A stretch of 64,000 nucleotides of DNA from Christiangramia flava JLT2011 (GCF_001951155.1 NZ_CP016359.1:508501-572500); one strand, 5' to 3'. Positions 45,298 through 54,410 are shown, counted from the first letter of the stretch. The notes: generated by a model from the sequence alone, not told the origin. A program made the numbers and translations.

Positions 45298-46006
45298 CAA
45301 AGGTAATTTATACCTCATCCCTGTAAGTCTTGGTGATGCCGACCCAAAACGTTCATTTCCTGAATGGAATACCCACATCATTGATTCGCTCGAACACTTT
45401 ATCGTGGAAAACGAGAAATCTGCAAGGCGCTTCATTAAGCAGTTACTTCCCGAAAAATCACAGCAGACACTCCGGTTAAAAGGCTTGAATAAGTTTACGG
45501 AACCTTCTGAAATTCCCAATTTCCTGGACGCAGCAAGAGAAGGCCACAATATGGGATTATTGAGCGAAGCCGGTTGTCCCGGCGTGGCTGATCCCGGGGC
45601 CGAAATCGTCAAACTCGCGCACCAATCCGGAATTCAGGTGATTCCATTGGTAGGCCCCTCCTCTATCCTGCTCGCCATGATGGCCAGCGGAATGAACGGG
45701 CAAAGTTTCACTTTTCATGGATATTTACCTATCGATAAAAAAGACCGGAAACAGGAACTGCGCAATCTGGAAAAAATTTCTCTGGAAAAGAATCAGGCGC
45801 AGATTTTCATTGAAACGCCATATCGAAACATGAAAATGCTGGAAGACCTGGTGAACTGCCTGCATCCGGCAACTCGAATTTGCGTAGCCTGCGACCTAAC
45901 GCTTCCTTCAGAATATATCAAAACCGCAACTGCTTCAGAATGGAAAAAAAATACGGAAGACCTTCATAAAAGGCCTGCCATTTTCATCCTTCAGAAAGAA
46001 ATTTAG
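45281..46006 (+). CDS. RsmI-like SAM-dependent methyltransferase
   Basis: The protein is 241 residues, a little short for RsmI. It has tetrapyrrole-methylase-type fold landmarks: GNLYLIPVSLGD, LLSEAGCPGVADPGAEIVKLA, VGPSSILLAMMASG and FHGYLP, then QIFIETPYRNMKMLEDL. RsmI 2'-O-methylates C1402 of 16S rRNA. The N-terminal GTLYVVATPIGN form of true RsmI is altered here, and this may be the separate Bacteroidota paralogue. Start ATG at 45281 lies within the phosphatase gene. Confidence 0.85.
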   Translation: MTSHGNKGNLYLIPVSLGDADPKRSFPEWNTHIIDSLEHFIVENEKSARRFIKQLLPEKSQQTLRLKGLNKFTEPSEIPNFLDAAREGHNMGLLSEAGCPGVADPGAEIVKLAHQSGIQVIPLVGPSSILLAMMASGMNGQSFTFHGYLPIDKKDRKQELRNLEKISLEKNQAQIFIETPYRNMKMLEDLVNCLHPATRICVACDLTLPSEYIKTATASEWKKNTEDLHKRPAIFILQKEI

Positions 46007-46671
46007 GCTTTCAGGTTTTCTTTATCAACGCGGGCATTTTTTACGGCTTCCACGAAAGAAACATCGTAACCGCCAAAACGCTTCATGTAATTCCTGATGG
46101 TTGTTCCAAAGGCATCGCTAAAAGCCTGCGCGCCCCAGCTGCGAAGGTATTTCTTCACACTCCCGGGACCGGCAAGATGCGCAGCAGCAAGGATTCCAGA
46201 TTCGGTTACCTGCACCCCGTTAATGGTCTTTCCTACGAACCGCTTAATATCTCGCTGTAAAATCCACTTATTACGGGAAGCATTGGCATAAAATGCTGCC
46301 TCCTGCAAAGCCGGTGAATCGAGAAACGCATCCAGGTCATAAATCCCCAAAAGCTTTAAAGTACCGGCACCAAACTGGTATTTACCCAAATAACCAAATT
46401 CATTGATAGTGCGGTAATCGCTTCTGGATTCTTTAAACCCGATCGCCTCCTTGAACCCTACGTAGGTTTCACCAATGAACGGCGCCGTACGGTTCAGTTC
46501 ATAGACAGGCTGCATCTCTTCCTTGAAATCCTGGACCGTGTAATCCAGGTCGAGGTGGGTGGTAGAATAATCATCTACATTGATTTTAGCAGCGTCTTTA
46601 GTAGAAAAACTAAAAAAGATAGAGCCCGCTGCAAGAGGCAAGATTGAAAATTTTGCAATTTTCTTTCTCAT
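46003..46671 (-). CDS. Exported lysozyme-like (SLT-type) peptidoglycan hydrolase
   Basis: The protein is 222 residues with an N-terminal hydrophobic segment (about 5-24, KFSILPLAAGSIFFSF) that acts as a signal or anchor. The lysozyme-like motif is FKEAIGFKESRSDYRTINEFGYLGKYQFG, where the Glu in KES is the expected catalytic acid and GYLGKYQFG is the substrate-cleft strand (landmark only). ESGILAAAHLAGPGSVKKYL follows, as in transglycosylases. It probably cleaves glycan strands in the periplasm. It converges with the RsmI-like gene by a 4-bp overlap. Confidence 0.8.
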   Translation of the reverse strand: MRKKIAKFSILPLAAGSIFFSFSTKDAAKINVDDYSTTHLDLDYTVQDFKEEMQPVYELNRTAPFIGETYVGFKEAIGFKESRSDYRTINEFGYLGKYQFGAGTLKLLGIYDLDAFLDSPALQEAAFYANASRNKWILQRDIKRFVGKTINGVQVTESGILAAAHLAGPGSVKKYLRSWGAQAFSDAFGTTIRNYMKRFGGYDVSFVEAVKNARVDKENLKA

Positions 46672-46879
46672 TGCTTTTGTTTTCGAAAGGTTAACAGGGA
46701 AAGAAAATTTTATCTTAAATTTTCACACACCCCCCTTTCATATTCGCGGCGCAAATATATAACAATTTTTAAAAATCTGAACTACAGCCTGTTAAACGTT
46801 TTTTAAAATTATTATAGTCTTAACTGAAAAATAACTTATTGGCGCAGAAGTGTTTAGAAAATCCTAATAAAAAAACCGA

Positions 46880-47923
46880 TTAACGGCGTATGCCGTTCTT
46901 GTTTACCCAATTCACATATTGCTGCTTATTCCGGATATGTTGCGCGTGGGTTTTGGCAAATTTATGATAACCGAAATTTTCCACGTCGGCCACGAAATAG
47001 ATAAAATCATGCTTTTCATAATTTAAAACTGCGTCGATCGAAGATATATCTGGCATAAAAATGGGCCCCGGGGGCACACCTGCATATTTATAGGTATTGT
47101 AAGGTGAATCGATTTCCAGGTCTTTATACAGCACTCTTTTGATCACGGTGTCAAAATCCTGCTGCTGCCTTTTGATAGAATAGATCACCGTAGGATCGGC
47201 ATCTAATTTCATTCCGCGATTAATCCTGTTCATATACACTCCAGCCACACGTGGGCGCTCCTCCACCTTTGCCGTTTCCTTCTGAACGATGGAAGCCAGA
47301 GCAATTACTTCGGAAGGCTTTAACCCTATTTTTTCTGCTTTCTGAAGGCGTTCCTGGTTCCAGAAACGATTGTATTCTTTCTGCATACGATCCCGAAATT
47401 CTTCCGCAGATGTATTCCAGTATAGTTCATATTTATTGGGCACGTACATTCCCAAGGCCGATTCCCTATCAAACGAAGCATTCTTAAGGAATTCCTCATC
47501 CTGAAAGGCTTTCAGCAGGGAAAGACTGTCGGCTTCTATCTGTTCCGCAATTCTTCCTGCAAGATTTTCCAGGCGTTCCTGATTGTTAAAAACAACTGAA
47601 ACTGGCTGGTTTCCACTTCTAAGTGCATTTACCAACTCATTGTTGTTCATTCCTTTCCTGATGAGGTAGCGACCAGGACGAACATTCGTGGCATAGCCTT
47701 TCTTCTGGGCAACAATCTGGAAACTTTCCAGATCTTTCAGATAAGGTTTAAGCGAATCTGAAACGGTTGAAAAACCGGCGCCCGTTGGAATATAAACTGC
47801 ATGAGTGCTTTCCTTAAAATCAGTGTTCGCAGAAAAAATGCTGTTATAAATATAGTAGCTGAAGATCGCAAGACCTATCGCGATCAGGATGGAAACGACA
47901 AATAATATTTTTTTAATGTACAT
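46880..47923 (-). CDS. mltG: Endolytic transglycosylase MltG
   Basis: The protein is 347 residues. One N-terminal membrane helix (about 5-25) is followed by a LysM-like subdomain (VYIPTGAGFSTVSDSL) and the YceG domain. The catalytic Glu is in ASIVQKETAKVEERPRVAGVY. Other landmarks are YVPNKYELYWNTSAEEF, GMKLDADPTVIYS and NTYKYAGVPPGPI. MltG cleaves nascent glycan strands and sets their length. It overlaps the GNAT gene by 11 bp and ends the dapF transcript. Confidence 0.95.
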   Translation of the reverse strand: MYIKKILFVVSILIAIGLAIFSYYIYNSIFSANTDFKESTHAVYIPTGAGFSTVSDSLKPYLKDLESFQIVAQKKGYATNVRPGRYLIRKGMNNNELVNALRSGNQPVSVVFNNQERLENLAGRIAEQIEADSLSLLKAFQDEEFLKNASFDRESALGMYVPNKYELYWNTSAEEFRDRMQKEYNRFWNQERLQKAEKIGLKPSEVIALASIVQKETAKVEERPRVAGVYMNRINRGMKLDADPTVIYSIKRQQQDFDTVIKRVLYKDLEIDSPYNTYKYAGVPPGPIFMPDISSIDAVLNYEKHDFIYFVADVENFGYHKFAKTHAQHIRNKQQYVNWVNKNGIRR

Positions 47924-48443
47924 CGTTGATTAATTGATACAGAAATTCATCTTTAAACTCCCCGTTAAAAAGTGACCAGTCCTTCTTCAGTCCTACTTTA
48001 CGGAAACCATTATTTTCAAAAACCCTACGGCTATCTTTGTTTTCGGCGGCAACATTCGCGTAGACCTGGTGCACGCCCAAGTGCTTGAAACAGTAATCAC
48101 AGAGCAATTTCAGACTTTCAGAGCCATAACCTTTATTCCGGTCTTTCTTTTTCGCCACCAGGATCCCAATGGCTGCCCGCCGGTCTCTAGGCTCCAGGTC
48201 AAACACATCGATGAGCCCCACGGCTCGGTGTCTTTTGGTACAGATTACCAGGCGCAGTTGTTTGATGTCATAAATATCCCGATGAGCATTTTCAAGATAC
48301 TGCCGAATTAAAAACTTAGAATAAGGCGTTTGCGTGGCACTGATCTCCCAAAAATCCTCATTATTCTCAATTTCATGAACAAAATCGAGATCTTCGGGTT
48401 CCAGCGCACGTAAATAAACCTTTTTTCCGGTAAGTGTTAGCAT
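47913..48443 (-). CDS. GNAT-family N-acetyltransferase
   Basis: The protein is 176 residues. It begins TLTGKKVYLRALEPEDLDFVHEIE, has AVGLIDVFDLEPRDRRAAIGILV in the middle and the acetyl-CoA loop KDRNKGYGSESLKLLCDYCF, then NKDSRRVFENNGFRKVGL. It looks like the SpeG/RimJ group that acetylates amines or protein N-termini; the substrate is unknown. It overlaps dapF (7 bp) and mltG (11 bp), so it is in the middle of a tight operon. Confidence 0.9.
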   Translation of the reverse strand: MLTLTGKKVYLRALEPEDLDFVHEIENNEDFWEISATQTPYSKFLIRQYLENAHRDIYDIKQLRLVICTKRHRAVGLIDVFDLEPRDRRAAIGILVAKKKDRNKGYGSESLKLLCDYCFKHLGVHQVYANVAAENKDSRRVFENNGFRKVGLKKDWSLFNGEFKDEFLYQLINDVH

Positions 48444-49225
48444 ACAATCTCCCCTTTAAAAACCTGTTCTGCAGGGCCAATGAGCCAAACATCCTCGTAA
48501 GATCCATCCTCATTTCTTCGGAATTTAACTTCCAGTTCGCCTCCCTCTACCTTCAGCTGAATATGATCTGACGTGGTAAGTCCCTTTTTCGAAGCGGCGA
48601 TCGCCACGGCAGTAACGCCGGTTCCGCAGGAAAGCGTTTCATCTTCCACCCCGCGCTCGTAGGTGCGAACGGCAAAACGATTTTCACCCAAAGCTTCGAC
48701 AAAATTGACATTGGTACCTGCCTGGCCATATCTTTCAGAATAACGAATTTCGGAACCCTCCTTTTTCACGTCCATGCCTCCGATATTTTCTGCGAATAAT
48801 ATATGATGAGGGGAACCGGTATCCAGAAAAACGAATTCATCGTTCGCGGTAATTCCAGCCACATTTTGCATTTTCAAGCTAACGATACCATCCTGTATAT
48901 GCGCCTCGTGGTGACCGTCTATAGCTGAAAAACTGGCAGAATTTTGAATGACACCCAGGAATTTGGCAAATGCCACGAGACATCTTCCGCCATTCCCGCA
49001 CATACTGCTTTCATTTCCGTCGGAATTAAAATAGACCATTTTAAAGTCTTCCCCGGCATTTTCCGGATGCTCCAGGCAAATAAGTCCGTCTGCTCCGATA
49101 CCAAACCTACGATCACATAGTTTTTCGATCAATTTGGTATTGTTTTTGGATAATTTGAGGTCGCGGTTATCGATCATGACAAAATCGTTTCCCGTGCCCT
49201 GATATTTGTAAAAAGTCAGTTTCAT
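48437..49225 (-). CDS. dapF: Diaminopimelate epimerase
   Basis: The protein is 262 residues from the ATG at 49225. A GTG at 49246 is in frame but lies inside the promoter element, so it is rejected. It interconverts LL- and meso-diaminopimelate for lysine and peptidoglycan synthesis. The paired catalytic cysteines are in MCGNGGRCLVAFA (about 75) and SCGTGVTAVAIA (about 212). YQGTGNDFVMID is the substrate-binding start. It is the first gene of the dapF-GNAT-mltG unit, which thus couples a precursor enzyme to a cell-wall lytic enzyme. Confidence 0.96.
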   Translation of the reverse strand: MKLTFYKYQGTGNDFVMIDNRDLKLSKNNTKLIEKLCDRRFGIGADGLICLEHPENAGEDFKMVYFNSDGNESSMCGNGGRCLVAFAKFLGVIQNSASFSAIDGHHEAHIQDGIVSLKMQNVAGITANDEFVFLDTGSPHHILFAENIGGMDVKKEGSEIRYSERYGQAGTNVNFVEALGENRFAVRTYERGVEDETLSCGTGVTAVAIAASKKGLTTSDHIQLKVEGGELEVKFRRNEDGSYEDVWLIGPAEQVFKGEIVC

Positions 49226-49245
49226 ATTCTGCTGAAAAAGTGGCA

Positions 49246-49253
49246 CAAATATA
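49246..49253 (-). promoter_or_regulatory. Bacteroidota -7 element before dapF
   Basis: The minus strand reads TATATTTG, an exact TAnnTTTG match, 20 nt before the ATG at 49225. Confidence 0.65.
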
Positions 49254-49364
49254 CAATAATGATCGAGAAAGCCTGCCTGTTAAATGCTAGTTAAAAAGGC
49301 GCACAGGTATACTAAAGCTTGATCGCGTTCAGTTAAAAGTGTAATATTAAAACAACATCCGAAA

Positions 49365-50762
49365 ATGAAAAAAATAGCAAGTCTACTATTTGTTTCGATC
49401 CTGGGTGGAATACTTACTTTAGGTAGTTATAAAATATTCTTCGATGACGAGAATAACCCGGTAATTACTCAGGATTCAACCTCACAACATTCTTTCATAC
49501 CTGTTAGCAACGCGCCGGCCTATGGCACGAATGCCGATTTTACGGCAGCTGCGGAAAAAACTGTGCACGCGGTCGTTCACGTGAAGAACGTAGCCGTGTT
49601 TAAAGGCCCTCGGAGTATGTGGGATCTTTACAATAACGGAACTGCCGGTGGAAGAGCGGTACAGGGTGCCGGCTCCGGAGTGATCATTACGCCAGATGGC
49701 TACATTGTGACCAATAATCACGTGGTAGACGGCGCCAGTGAAATTGAAGTAACCCTGAATAATAACGAAACTTATAAGGCGGAAGTGATCGGCGCTGACC
49801 CCATTTCAGATATCGCACTGATCAAGGTGGATGCCAATGAAGACCTCGAATACATCCCTTTCGGAAATTCAGACAACGTAAAACTGGGAGAATGGGTACT
49901 GGCAGTAGGAAACCCTTTTAACCTGAAATCAACGGTAACGGCCGGGATAATTAGCGCCAAAGCTCGAAACCTCGATCCTTACGACAGGTCTCCGCAATCA
50001 TTTATCCAGACTGATGCAGCCATTAACCCTGGAAACAGTGGTGGCGCACTGGTAAATATTAACGGGGAACTCATTGGGATCAATACCGCGATCACTTCCC
50101 CGAGTGGTAGTTATATAGGATATGCCTTTGCCGTACCCTCCAATAACGCCCGAAAAATCGTGGAGGATATCATGGAATACGGAAACGTTCAGCAGGGCAT
50201 CCTGGGAATTCGAGGCGGCAGCGTAGATCCTCAAACCATGAGCGAACTCAACCTCAAAACTTCACAAGGTGTTCTGGTGGGTGACGTCACTTCAGGTAGC
50301 GGTGCGGAACAGGCCGGAATCAGGCAGAATGATGTAATTCGTCAAATTGATAATGTAAAGATCAACAAGTTCTCTGATCTTACAGGTTACATCAACACCA
50401 AGCGCCCCGGAGACCAGGTGATGGTGAAACTGGACCGGGACGGGCAGTCAAAAGAGGTTCGCGTCACCCTGTCCAAAAGAGACTCCTATCAGATCCCATC
50501 GATTGGTCTGGAAGTCGCCAACGCCACTTCCAAAGAATTGAAAAGCATCGGCACCTCTTATGGTGTGAAGATCAATAACACCCTTAATGAGAATTTACCA
50601 AAAGAAGAACTGGTTGGTACGATCATTACCGAGATCAATAACGAAAGTGTTTCGAACATTCGCGAAGTAGAAGACATTCTGGAAAAAAGAAGATCCGGCG
50701 ACCCTATTGTAATCACTTATATCGATCGCAGTGGAAGCAAACAGCGAATGATCTGGAGATAG
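49365..50762 (+). CDS. DegP/HtrA-type periplasmic serine protease with two PDZ domains
   Basis: The protein is 465 residues with an N-terminal hydrophobic signal or anchor (about 4-25). The trypsin-like domain has the catalytic triad in TNNHVVDG (His), DIALIKVD (Asp) and NPGNSGGALVN (Ser). The first PDZ domain (about 275-365) includes GVLVGDVTSGSGAEQAGI and QIDNVKINKFSDL; a second, weaker PDZ lies near 375-465 (LVGTIITEINNESVSNI). It degrades or refolds damaged envelope proteins, which should help T9SS and outer-membrane traffic. It has its own terminator, so it is a single-gene unit. Confidence 0.95.
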   Translation: MKKIASLLFVSILGGILTLGSYKIFFDDENNPVITQDSTSQHSFIPVSNAPAYGTNADFTAAAEKTVHAVVHVKNVAVFKGPRSMWDLYNNGTAGGRAVQGAGSGVIITPDGYIVTNNHVVDGASEIEVTLNNNETYKAEVIGADPISDIALIKVDANEDLEYIPFGNSDNVKLGEWVLAVGNPFNLKSTVTAGIISAKARNLDPYDRSPQSFIQTDAAINPGNSGGALVNINGELIGINTAITSPSGSYIGYAFAVPSNNARKIVEDIMEYGNVQQGILGIRGGSVDPQTMSELNLKTSQGVLVGDVTSGSGAEQAGIRQNDVIRQIDNVKINKFSDLTGYINTKRPGDQVMVKLDRDGQSKEVRVTLSKRDSYQIPSIGLEVANATSKELKSIGTSYGVKINNTLNENLPKEELVGTIITEINNESVSNIREVEDILEKRRSGDPIVITYIDRSGSKQRMIWR

Positions 50763-50780
50763 TTTCATTAGTAAACCATC

Positions 50781-50813
50781 AAAAAAAGCCCTTTCCAACG
50801 AAGGGCTTTTTTT
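50781..50813. terminator. Bidirectional Rho-independent terminator after the DegP-type gene
   Basis: AAAAAAAGCCCTT (50781-50793) pairs perfectly with AAGGGCTTTTTTT (50801-50813) around a 7-nt loop. Confidence 0.92.
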
Positions 50814-50848
50814 ATGTAATTTATTTTTACGAAAACGTTTGAAATCGA

Positions 50849-50856
50849 TACTTTTG
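50849..50856 (+). promoter_or_regulatory. Bacteroidota -7 element before the GAPDH gene
   Basis: TACTTTTG is an exact TAnnTTTG match, 31 nt before the ATG at 50888. No -33 TTTG is found at the usual 17-23 bp distance. Confidence 0.6.
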
Positions 50857-50887
50857 CCGCAAAATCCAAAATAACAACACACACAAA

Positions 50888-52336
50888 ATGGACTTTAATC
50901 AAGTGTATGAAAAGGAACTTTCCTTCCAGGCTGATCGCCGGAAAGCTTCCGTTGAATTTATCAATATCGTAAGCGATCTTTGGTACGATAAATCGATCGA
51001 ACTGGTGCTTTTCCGCAATCAGCTCATCAATCGGAATGTGAGTGACATCCTCGACCTGCATGACTATGCCGGAGAATTTGTAGGCAAGCCCATTTCAATT
51101 TTTGATTCCGTAGAAATTGCCAAGGCGATCCAAGATCTCAATTTACCACCGGCCAAGCTTGATATTGGGAAGTTAACCTATGAGTATCATTTAAAGGATC
51201 AGCATCACTCCAATGCCATGGCTTTTGTGTCACACAAACTCAAAAATGCCAAAGATACCACACCGGTAACTCCTAAAGATGTGGTATTATATGGCTTCGG
51301 AAGAATTGGCAGGCTGGTAGCCAGGGAACTAATGACCCGTACCGGGAAAGGTAACCAGTTGCGATTGCGAGCCGTGGTAACCCGCGGCGAGGTGAACCGC
51401 GCGGTGCTGGAAAAAAGAGCTTCGCTTCTTAAGAGTGATTCGGTTCATGGTCCTTTCAGCGGAACGGTCAATATTGATGAAAAAAATGCTGCATTAATTA
51501 TTAACGGCACCACGGTTCATATGATTTCCGCCAGCAAGCCGGAAGATATTGATTATACCGCTTTCGGAATTAAAGACGCTTTGATTATAGATAATACCGG
51601 TGCTTTTCGGGATGATAAAGCCCTGAGCAGACACCTGAAATCCAAAGGAGCGGCAAAAGTGCTGCTTACCGCTCCCGGTAAAGGCATTCCAAATATTGTA
51701 CATGGTGTGAATCATAAGGAATATTCACCAGATGACATTTCGATCTTTTCAGCAGCTTCCTGTACTACTAATGCCATAACGCCAGTTTTAAAAGCCATAC
51801 AGGATTCGCTGGGCGTGGTGCAGGGACATTTGGAAACCATTCATGCCTACACCAACGATCAAAACCTGGTTGACAATATGCACAGCAAGTACCGGCGTGG
51901 TCGTGCAGCGGGCCTTAATATGGTCATCACCGAAACCGGCGCGGGAAAAGCCGTGGCCAAAGCTTTGCCGGTGTTTGAGGGAAAATTGACCTCCAATGCC
52001 ATCAGGGTTCCTGTTCCAAATGGCTCACTGGCTATTTTGAACCTGGAAGTGGAAAAGGAAACCAGCATTCAAAAAGTCAATAACATTCTGAAAAAATATG
52101 CACTGAACGGAGAGCTGGTGGAGCAAATTCAGTATTCGGTAGACAACGAGCTGGTTTCTACTGATATTATCGGCTCTTCTGCCCCGGCCATTTACGATAG
52201 CAATGCCACGATCGTGGCTGCAGACAAGAAAAACATCGTGCTATACATCTGGTATGATAACGAATATGGTTACAGTCACCAGGTCATCAGGCTGGCAAAA
52301 TATATTTCGAAAGTGCGGCGTTATACCTATTACTAG
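50888..52336 (+). CDS. Long-form glyceraldehyde-3-phosphate dehydrogenase
   Basis: The protein is 482 residues, about 130-140 longer than classical GAPDH. The extra N-terminal domain (about 1-130) has no motif I recognise. The NAD-binding domain starts at VVLYGFGRIGRLVARELM (about 133). The catalytic Cys is in SAASCTTNAITPVLKAI (about residue 292), and HAYTNDQNLVDNMH, RRGRAAGLNMVITETGAGKA and WYDNEYGYSHQVIRLAKYI complete the family. Such long forms occur beside the standard enzyme in Bacteroidota; cofactor preference and direction are unknown. Confidence 0.93.
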   Translation: MDFNQVYEKELSFQADRRKASVEFINIVSDLWYDKSIELVLFRNQLINRNVSDILDLHDYAGEFVGKPISIFDSVEIAKAIQDLNLPPAKLDIGKLTYEYHLKDQHHSNAMAFVSHKLKNAKDTTPVTPKDVVLYGFGRIGRLVARELMTRTGKGNQLRLRAVVTRGEVNRAVLEKRASLLKSDSVHGPFSGTVNIDEKNAALIINGTTVHMISASKPEDIDYTAFGIKDALIIDNTGAFRDDKALSRHLKSKGAAKVLLTAPGKGIPNIVHGVNHKEYSPDDISIFSAASCTTNAITPVLKAIQDSLGVVQGHLETIHAYTNDQNLVDNMHSKYRRGRAAGLNMVITETGAGKAVAKALPVFEGKLTSNAIRVPVPNGSLAILNLEVEKETSIQKVNNILKKYALNGELVEQIQYSVDNELVSTDIIGSSAPAIYDSNATIVAADKKNIVLYIWYDNEYGYSHQVIRLAKYISKVRRYTYY

Positions 52337-52350
52337 TCAAATTCTTTTAC

Positions 52351-52380
52351 AAAAACCTGTCGCTTACGGCAGGTTTTTTT
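52351..52380 (+). terminator. Rho-independent terminator after the GAPDH gene
   Basis: AAAAACCTG and CAGGTTTTTTT (about 52351-52380) form a stem with an inner CG extension around a CTTA-type loop, followed by seven T. Confidence 0.85.
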
Positions 52381-52462
52381 ATTTTTGCGCCACTTTTGGA
52401 GCTTTCATATCTTTTTCCGAAATCGTAAATTGAGAAAGAATTCCAGATAACCTGAAAATCCG

Positions 52463-52507
52463 AATATTATACTAACCTATTGAAACGCCCGTTGAGTGTA
52501 TAATATT
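52463..52507. repeat. Perfect 10-bp inverted repeat upstream of the coiled-coil/trmD genes
   Basis: AATATTATAC (52463-52472) is mirrored exactly by GTATAATATT (52498-52507) with a 25-nt spacer; inner AAC/GTT bases can pair too. The right arm ends 16 nt before the ATG at 52524. It is not followed by a T tract, so an operator or leader hairpin is more likely than a terminator. Confidence 0.6.
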
Positions 52508-52523
52508 AAAAATTGAAGAAAAG

Positions 52524-53111
52524 ATGACCAGGCAAATTTACGTGATCGCAGTATTGCTTTTTTCGGTATTTCAGGTGCAGGCTCAGGACAGCCTTGCTAC
52601 AGAAACTCCCGTACAGGACGAATTTACCAAACTTATTGAAGGATCTAACAACTACCAGGGCTATAAGGTGGTTGATTATGATAAATTGATCGAACTGCGG
52701 AACAATACCCGCGAGTATGTGAACGACCTGAAGCAGGAGATCATCGTACAAAAGAACACCGTAGATCAGCAGAACAAGCAGATCAACGATCTAAAAGAGC
52801 AACTGGCTTCCACCAGAAATGACCTTCAGAAGGTCACTGAAGAAAAAGACGCTTTGATGTTCCTTGGGATGCCTTTCAGTAAAGGTGGCTATAAGGCTAT
52901 GATGTGGGGAATTGTTGGAATATTATTATTACTGTTGATCGTTTTATTCATCAAATTCAAAAGCTCTCACACCGCAACCCGAGAAGCACGTCAAAAACTT
53001 CAGGAAACTGAAAAGGAATTTGACACTTACCGTTCCAAAGCACTTGAAAAAGAGCAACGACTTGGAAGGATGCTTCAGGATGAGCGAAACAAAACTAACG
53101 GAAATCCCTAA
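52524..53111 (+). CDS. Exported coiled-coil membrane protein upstream of trmD
   Basis: The protein is 195 residues. A signal peptide (about 1-20, ending VQAQ) is followed by a periplasmic coiled coil (about 55-115, rich in Asn, Gln, Lys and Leu). A membrane helix lies at about 129-146 ([17 protein letters not shown]), then a cytoplasmic coiled coil ([20 protein letters not shown]). The gene is 23 bp upstream of trmD. Relatives are sometimes mislabelled as tRNA methyltransferase because of this linkage; nothing in the sequence supports that. The function is unknown; it looks like an envelope-spanning spacer protein. Confidence 0.85.
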   Translation: MTRQIYVIAVLLFSVFQVQAQDSLATETPVQDEFTKLIEGSNNYQGYKVVDYDKLIELRNNTREYVNDLKQEIIVQKNTVDQQNKQINDLKEQLASTRNDLQKVTEEKDALMFLGMPFSKGGYKAMMWGIVGILLLLLIVLFIKFKSSHTATREARQKLQETEKEFDTYRSKALEKEQRLGRMLQDERNKTNGNP

Positions 53112-53134
53112 TTTCCAATAAACGATCGGCCCTT

Positions 53135-53818
53135 ATGCGCATCGATATCATTACCGTTGTACCAGATATTTTAAAAAGTCCGTTTGAAGCATCCATTCTT
53201 CAGCGAGCTATTCAGAAAGAACTGGTAGAAATTCACCTTCATAACCTCAGGGATTATACGACTGATAATTACAAACAGGTAGATGATTACCAGTTTGGAG
53301 GAGGTGCCGGTATGGTGATGATGATCGAACCTATTGATAAATGCATCAGCAAATTGAAGGCAGAACGGGATTATGATGAAGTGATCTATATGACGCCAGA
53401 TGGGAAAACTCTTAACCAGAAGATGGCCAACGGTTTATCTCTAAAGGAAAATATCATCATTTTGTGCGGGCACTATAAAGGAGTAGATCAACGCGTTCGA
53501 GACCAGTTTATTACACGTGAAATTTCGATAGGAGATTATGTCCTGTCTGGTGGAGAGTTGGGTGCCGCGGTCTTATGTGATGCGATCATAAGGCTTATTC
53601 CAGGAGTTTTAGGTAATGAAACCTCTGCCCTTACCGATTCTTTTCAGGATAATTTGCTGGCTCCGCCCGTTTATACACGGCCGGCTGAGTATAAAGGCTG
53701 GAAGGTGCCCGAAATTTTAACTTCCGGAAACTTCCCAAAAATAGAGGCCTGGCGGGAAAATGAAGCGTATAAAAGAACCAAAGAACTAAGACCTGATCTT
53801 TTAGATGAAGATTTTTAA
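53135..53818 (+). CDS. trmD: tRNA (guanine-N1)-methyltransferase
   Basis: The protein is 227 residues, full length. It methylates G37 of tRNAs to prevent frameshifting, using S-adenosylmethionine bound in a trefoil knot. The signatures are [51 protein letters not shown] and [16 protein letters not shown], which forms the knot. It comes before rplS as in many bacteria, but rplS has its own promoter in the gap. Confidence 0.97.
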   Translation: MRIDIITVVPDILKSPFEASILQRAIQKELVEIHLHNLRDYTTDNYKQVDDYQFGGGAGMVMMIEPIDKCISKLKAERDYDEVIYMTPDGKTLNQKMANGLSLKENIIILCGHYKGVDQRVRDQFITREISIGDYVLSGGELGAAVLCDAIIRLIPGVLGNETSALTDSFQDNLLAPPVYTRPAEYKGWKVPEILTSGNFPKIEAWRENEAYKRTKELRPDLLDEDF

Positions 53819-53826
53819 AGCTCAGG

Positions 53827-53857
53827 TTTGCAGGTAACTATAAATTAATTAATTTTG
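53827..53857 (+). promoter_or_regulatory. Full Bacteroidota promoter for rplS
   Basis: TTTG at 53827-53830 and TAATTTTG at 53850-53857 are separated by 19 bp, an ideal -33/-7 pair. Transcription should begin near 53862, leaving a leader of about 65 nt before the rplS ATG. Confidence 0.75.
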
Positions 53858-53927
53858 CACTCGTTCTAAAATAACCTCTGGCGATAACCGTGAATGTTGT
53901 TTTGGAGATCATATAAACATATTAACT

Positions 53928-54278
53928 ATGGAATCGTTAATCAAATACGTTCAGGACGAATTCGTTTCAAGAAAAGAACTTCCTGAATTTTCTGCCGGTG
54001 ACACCATCACTGTTTACTACGAAATTAAAGAGGGTCAGAAAACAAGAACCCAGTTCTTTAGAGGTGTGGTAATTCAAAAGAGAGGAACCGGAGCTTCTCA
54101 GACTTTTACTATTAGAAAGATGAGTGGTACCGTTGGTGTAGAAAGAATTTTCCCAATCAATCTTCCTGCGATCCAAAAGATCGAAGTGAATAAGAGAGGT
54201 AAGGTTCGTAGAGCACGTATCTTCTACTTTAGAGGTCTTACTGGTAAGAAAGCCCGTATCAAAGAGGCGAAGAGATAA
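53928..54278 (+). CDS. rplS: 50S ribosomal protein L19
   Basis: The protein is 116 residues. It has GDTITVYYEIKEGQKTRTQFFRGVVIQKRG, SQTFTIRKMSGTVGVERIFPINLPAIQKIEV and GKVRRARIFYFRGLTGKKARIKE (landmarks only), which are conserved L19 blocks. It sits at the 30S/50S interface. Its promoter and terminator show it can be transcribed alone. Confidence 0.98.
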   Translation: MESLIKYVQDEFVSRKELPEFSAGDTITVYYEIKEGQKTRTQFFRGVVIQKRGTGASQTFTIRKMSGTVGVERIFPINLPAIQKIEVNKRGKVRRARIFYFRGLTGKKARIKEAKR

Positions 54279-54297
54279 GATTTCGAAGAAAGAATTT

Positions 54298-54327
54298 AAA
54301 AAGGCTTCCATTTTGGAGGCCTTTTTT
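54298..54327 (+). terminator. Rho-independent terminator after rplS
   Basis: AAAAAGGCTTCCA (54298-54310) pairs with TGGAGGCCTTTTT (54314-54326) with one G-T wobble and a 3-nt loop, running into a T tract. Confidence 0.9.
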
Positions 54328-54410
54328 TATGAACAATTGTTGATAAACCCTGTTCGTAACCGGTTGAAATATAAAAGGTTAAAATATTTCCATTTTCCGA
54401 AAATGGGTCG

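Noticed and set aside
54338..54346. Single DnaA-box-like TGTTGATAA and palindrome AACAATTGTT after rplS
   Set aside because: One mismatched box is expected by chance; no second box nearby.
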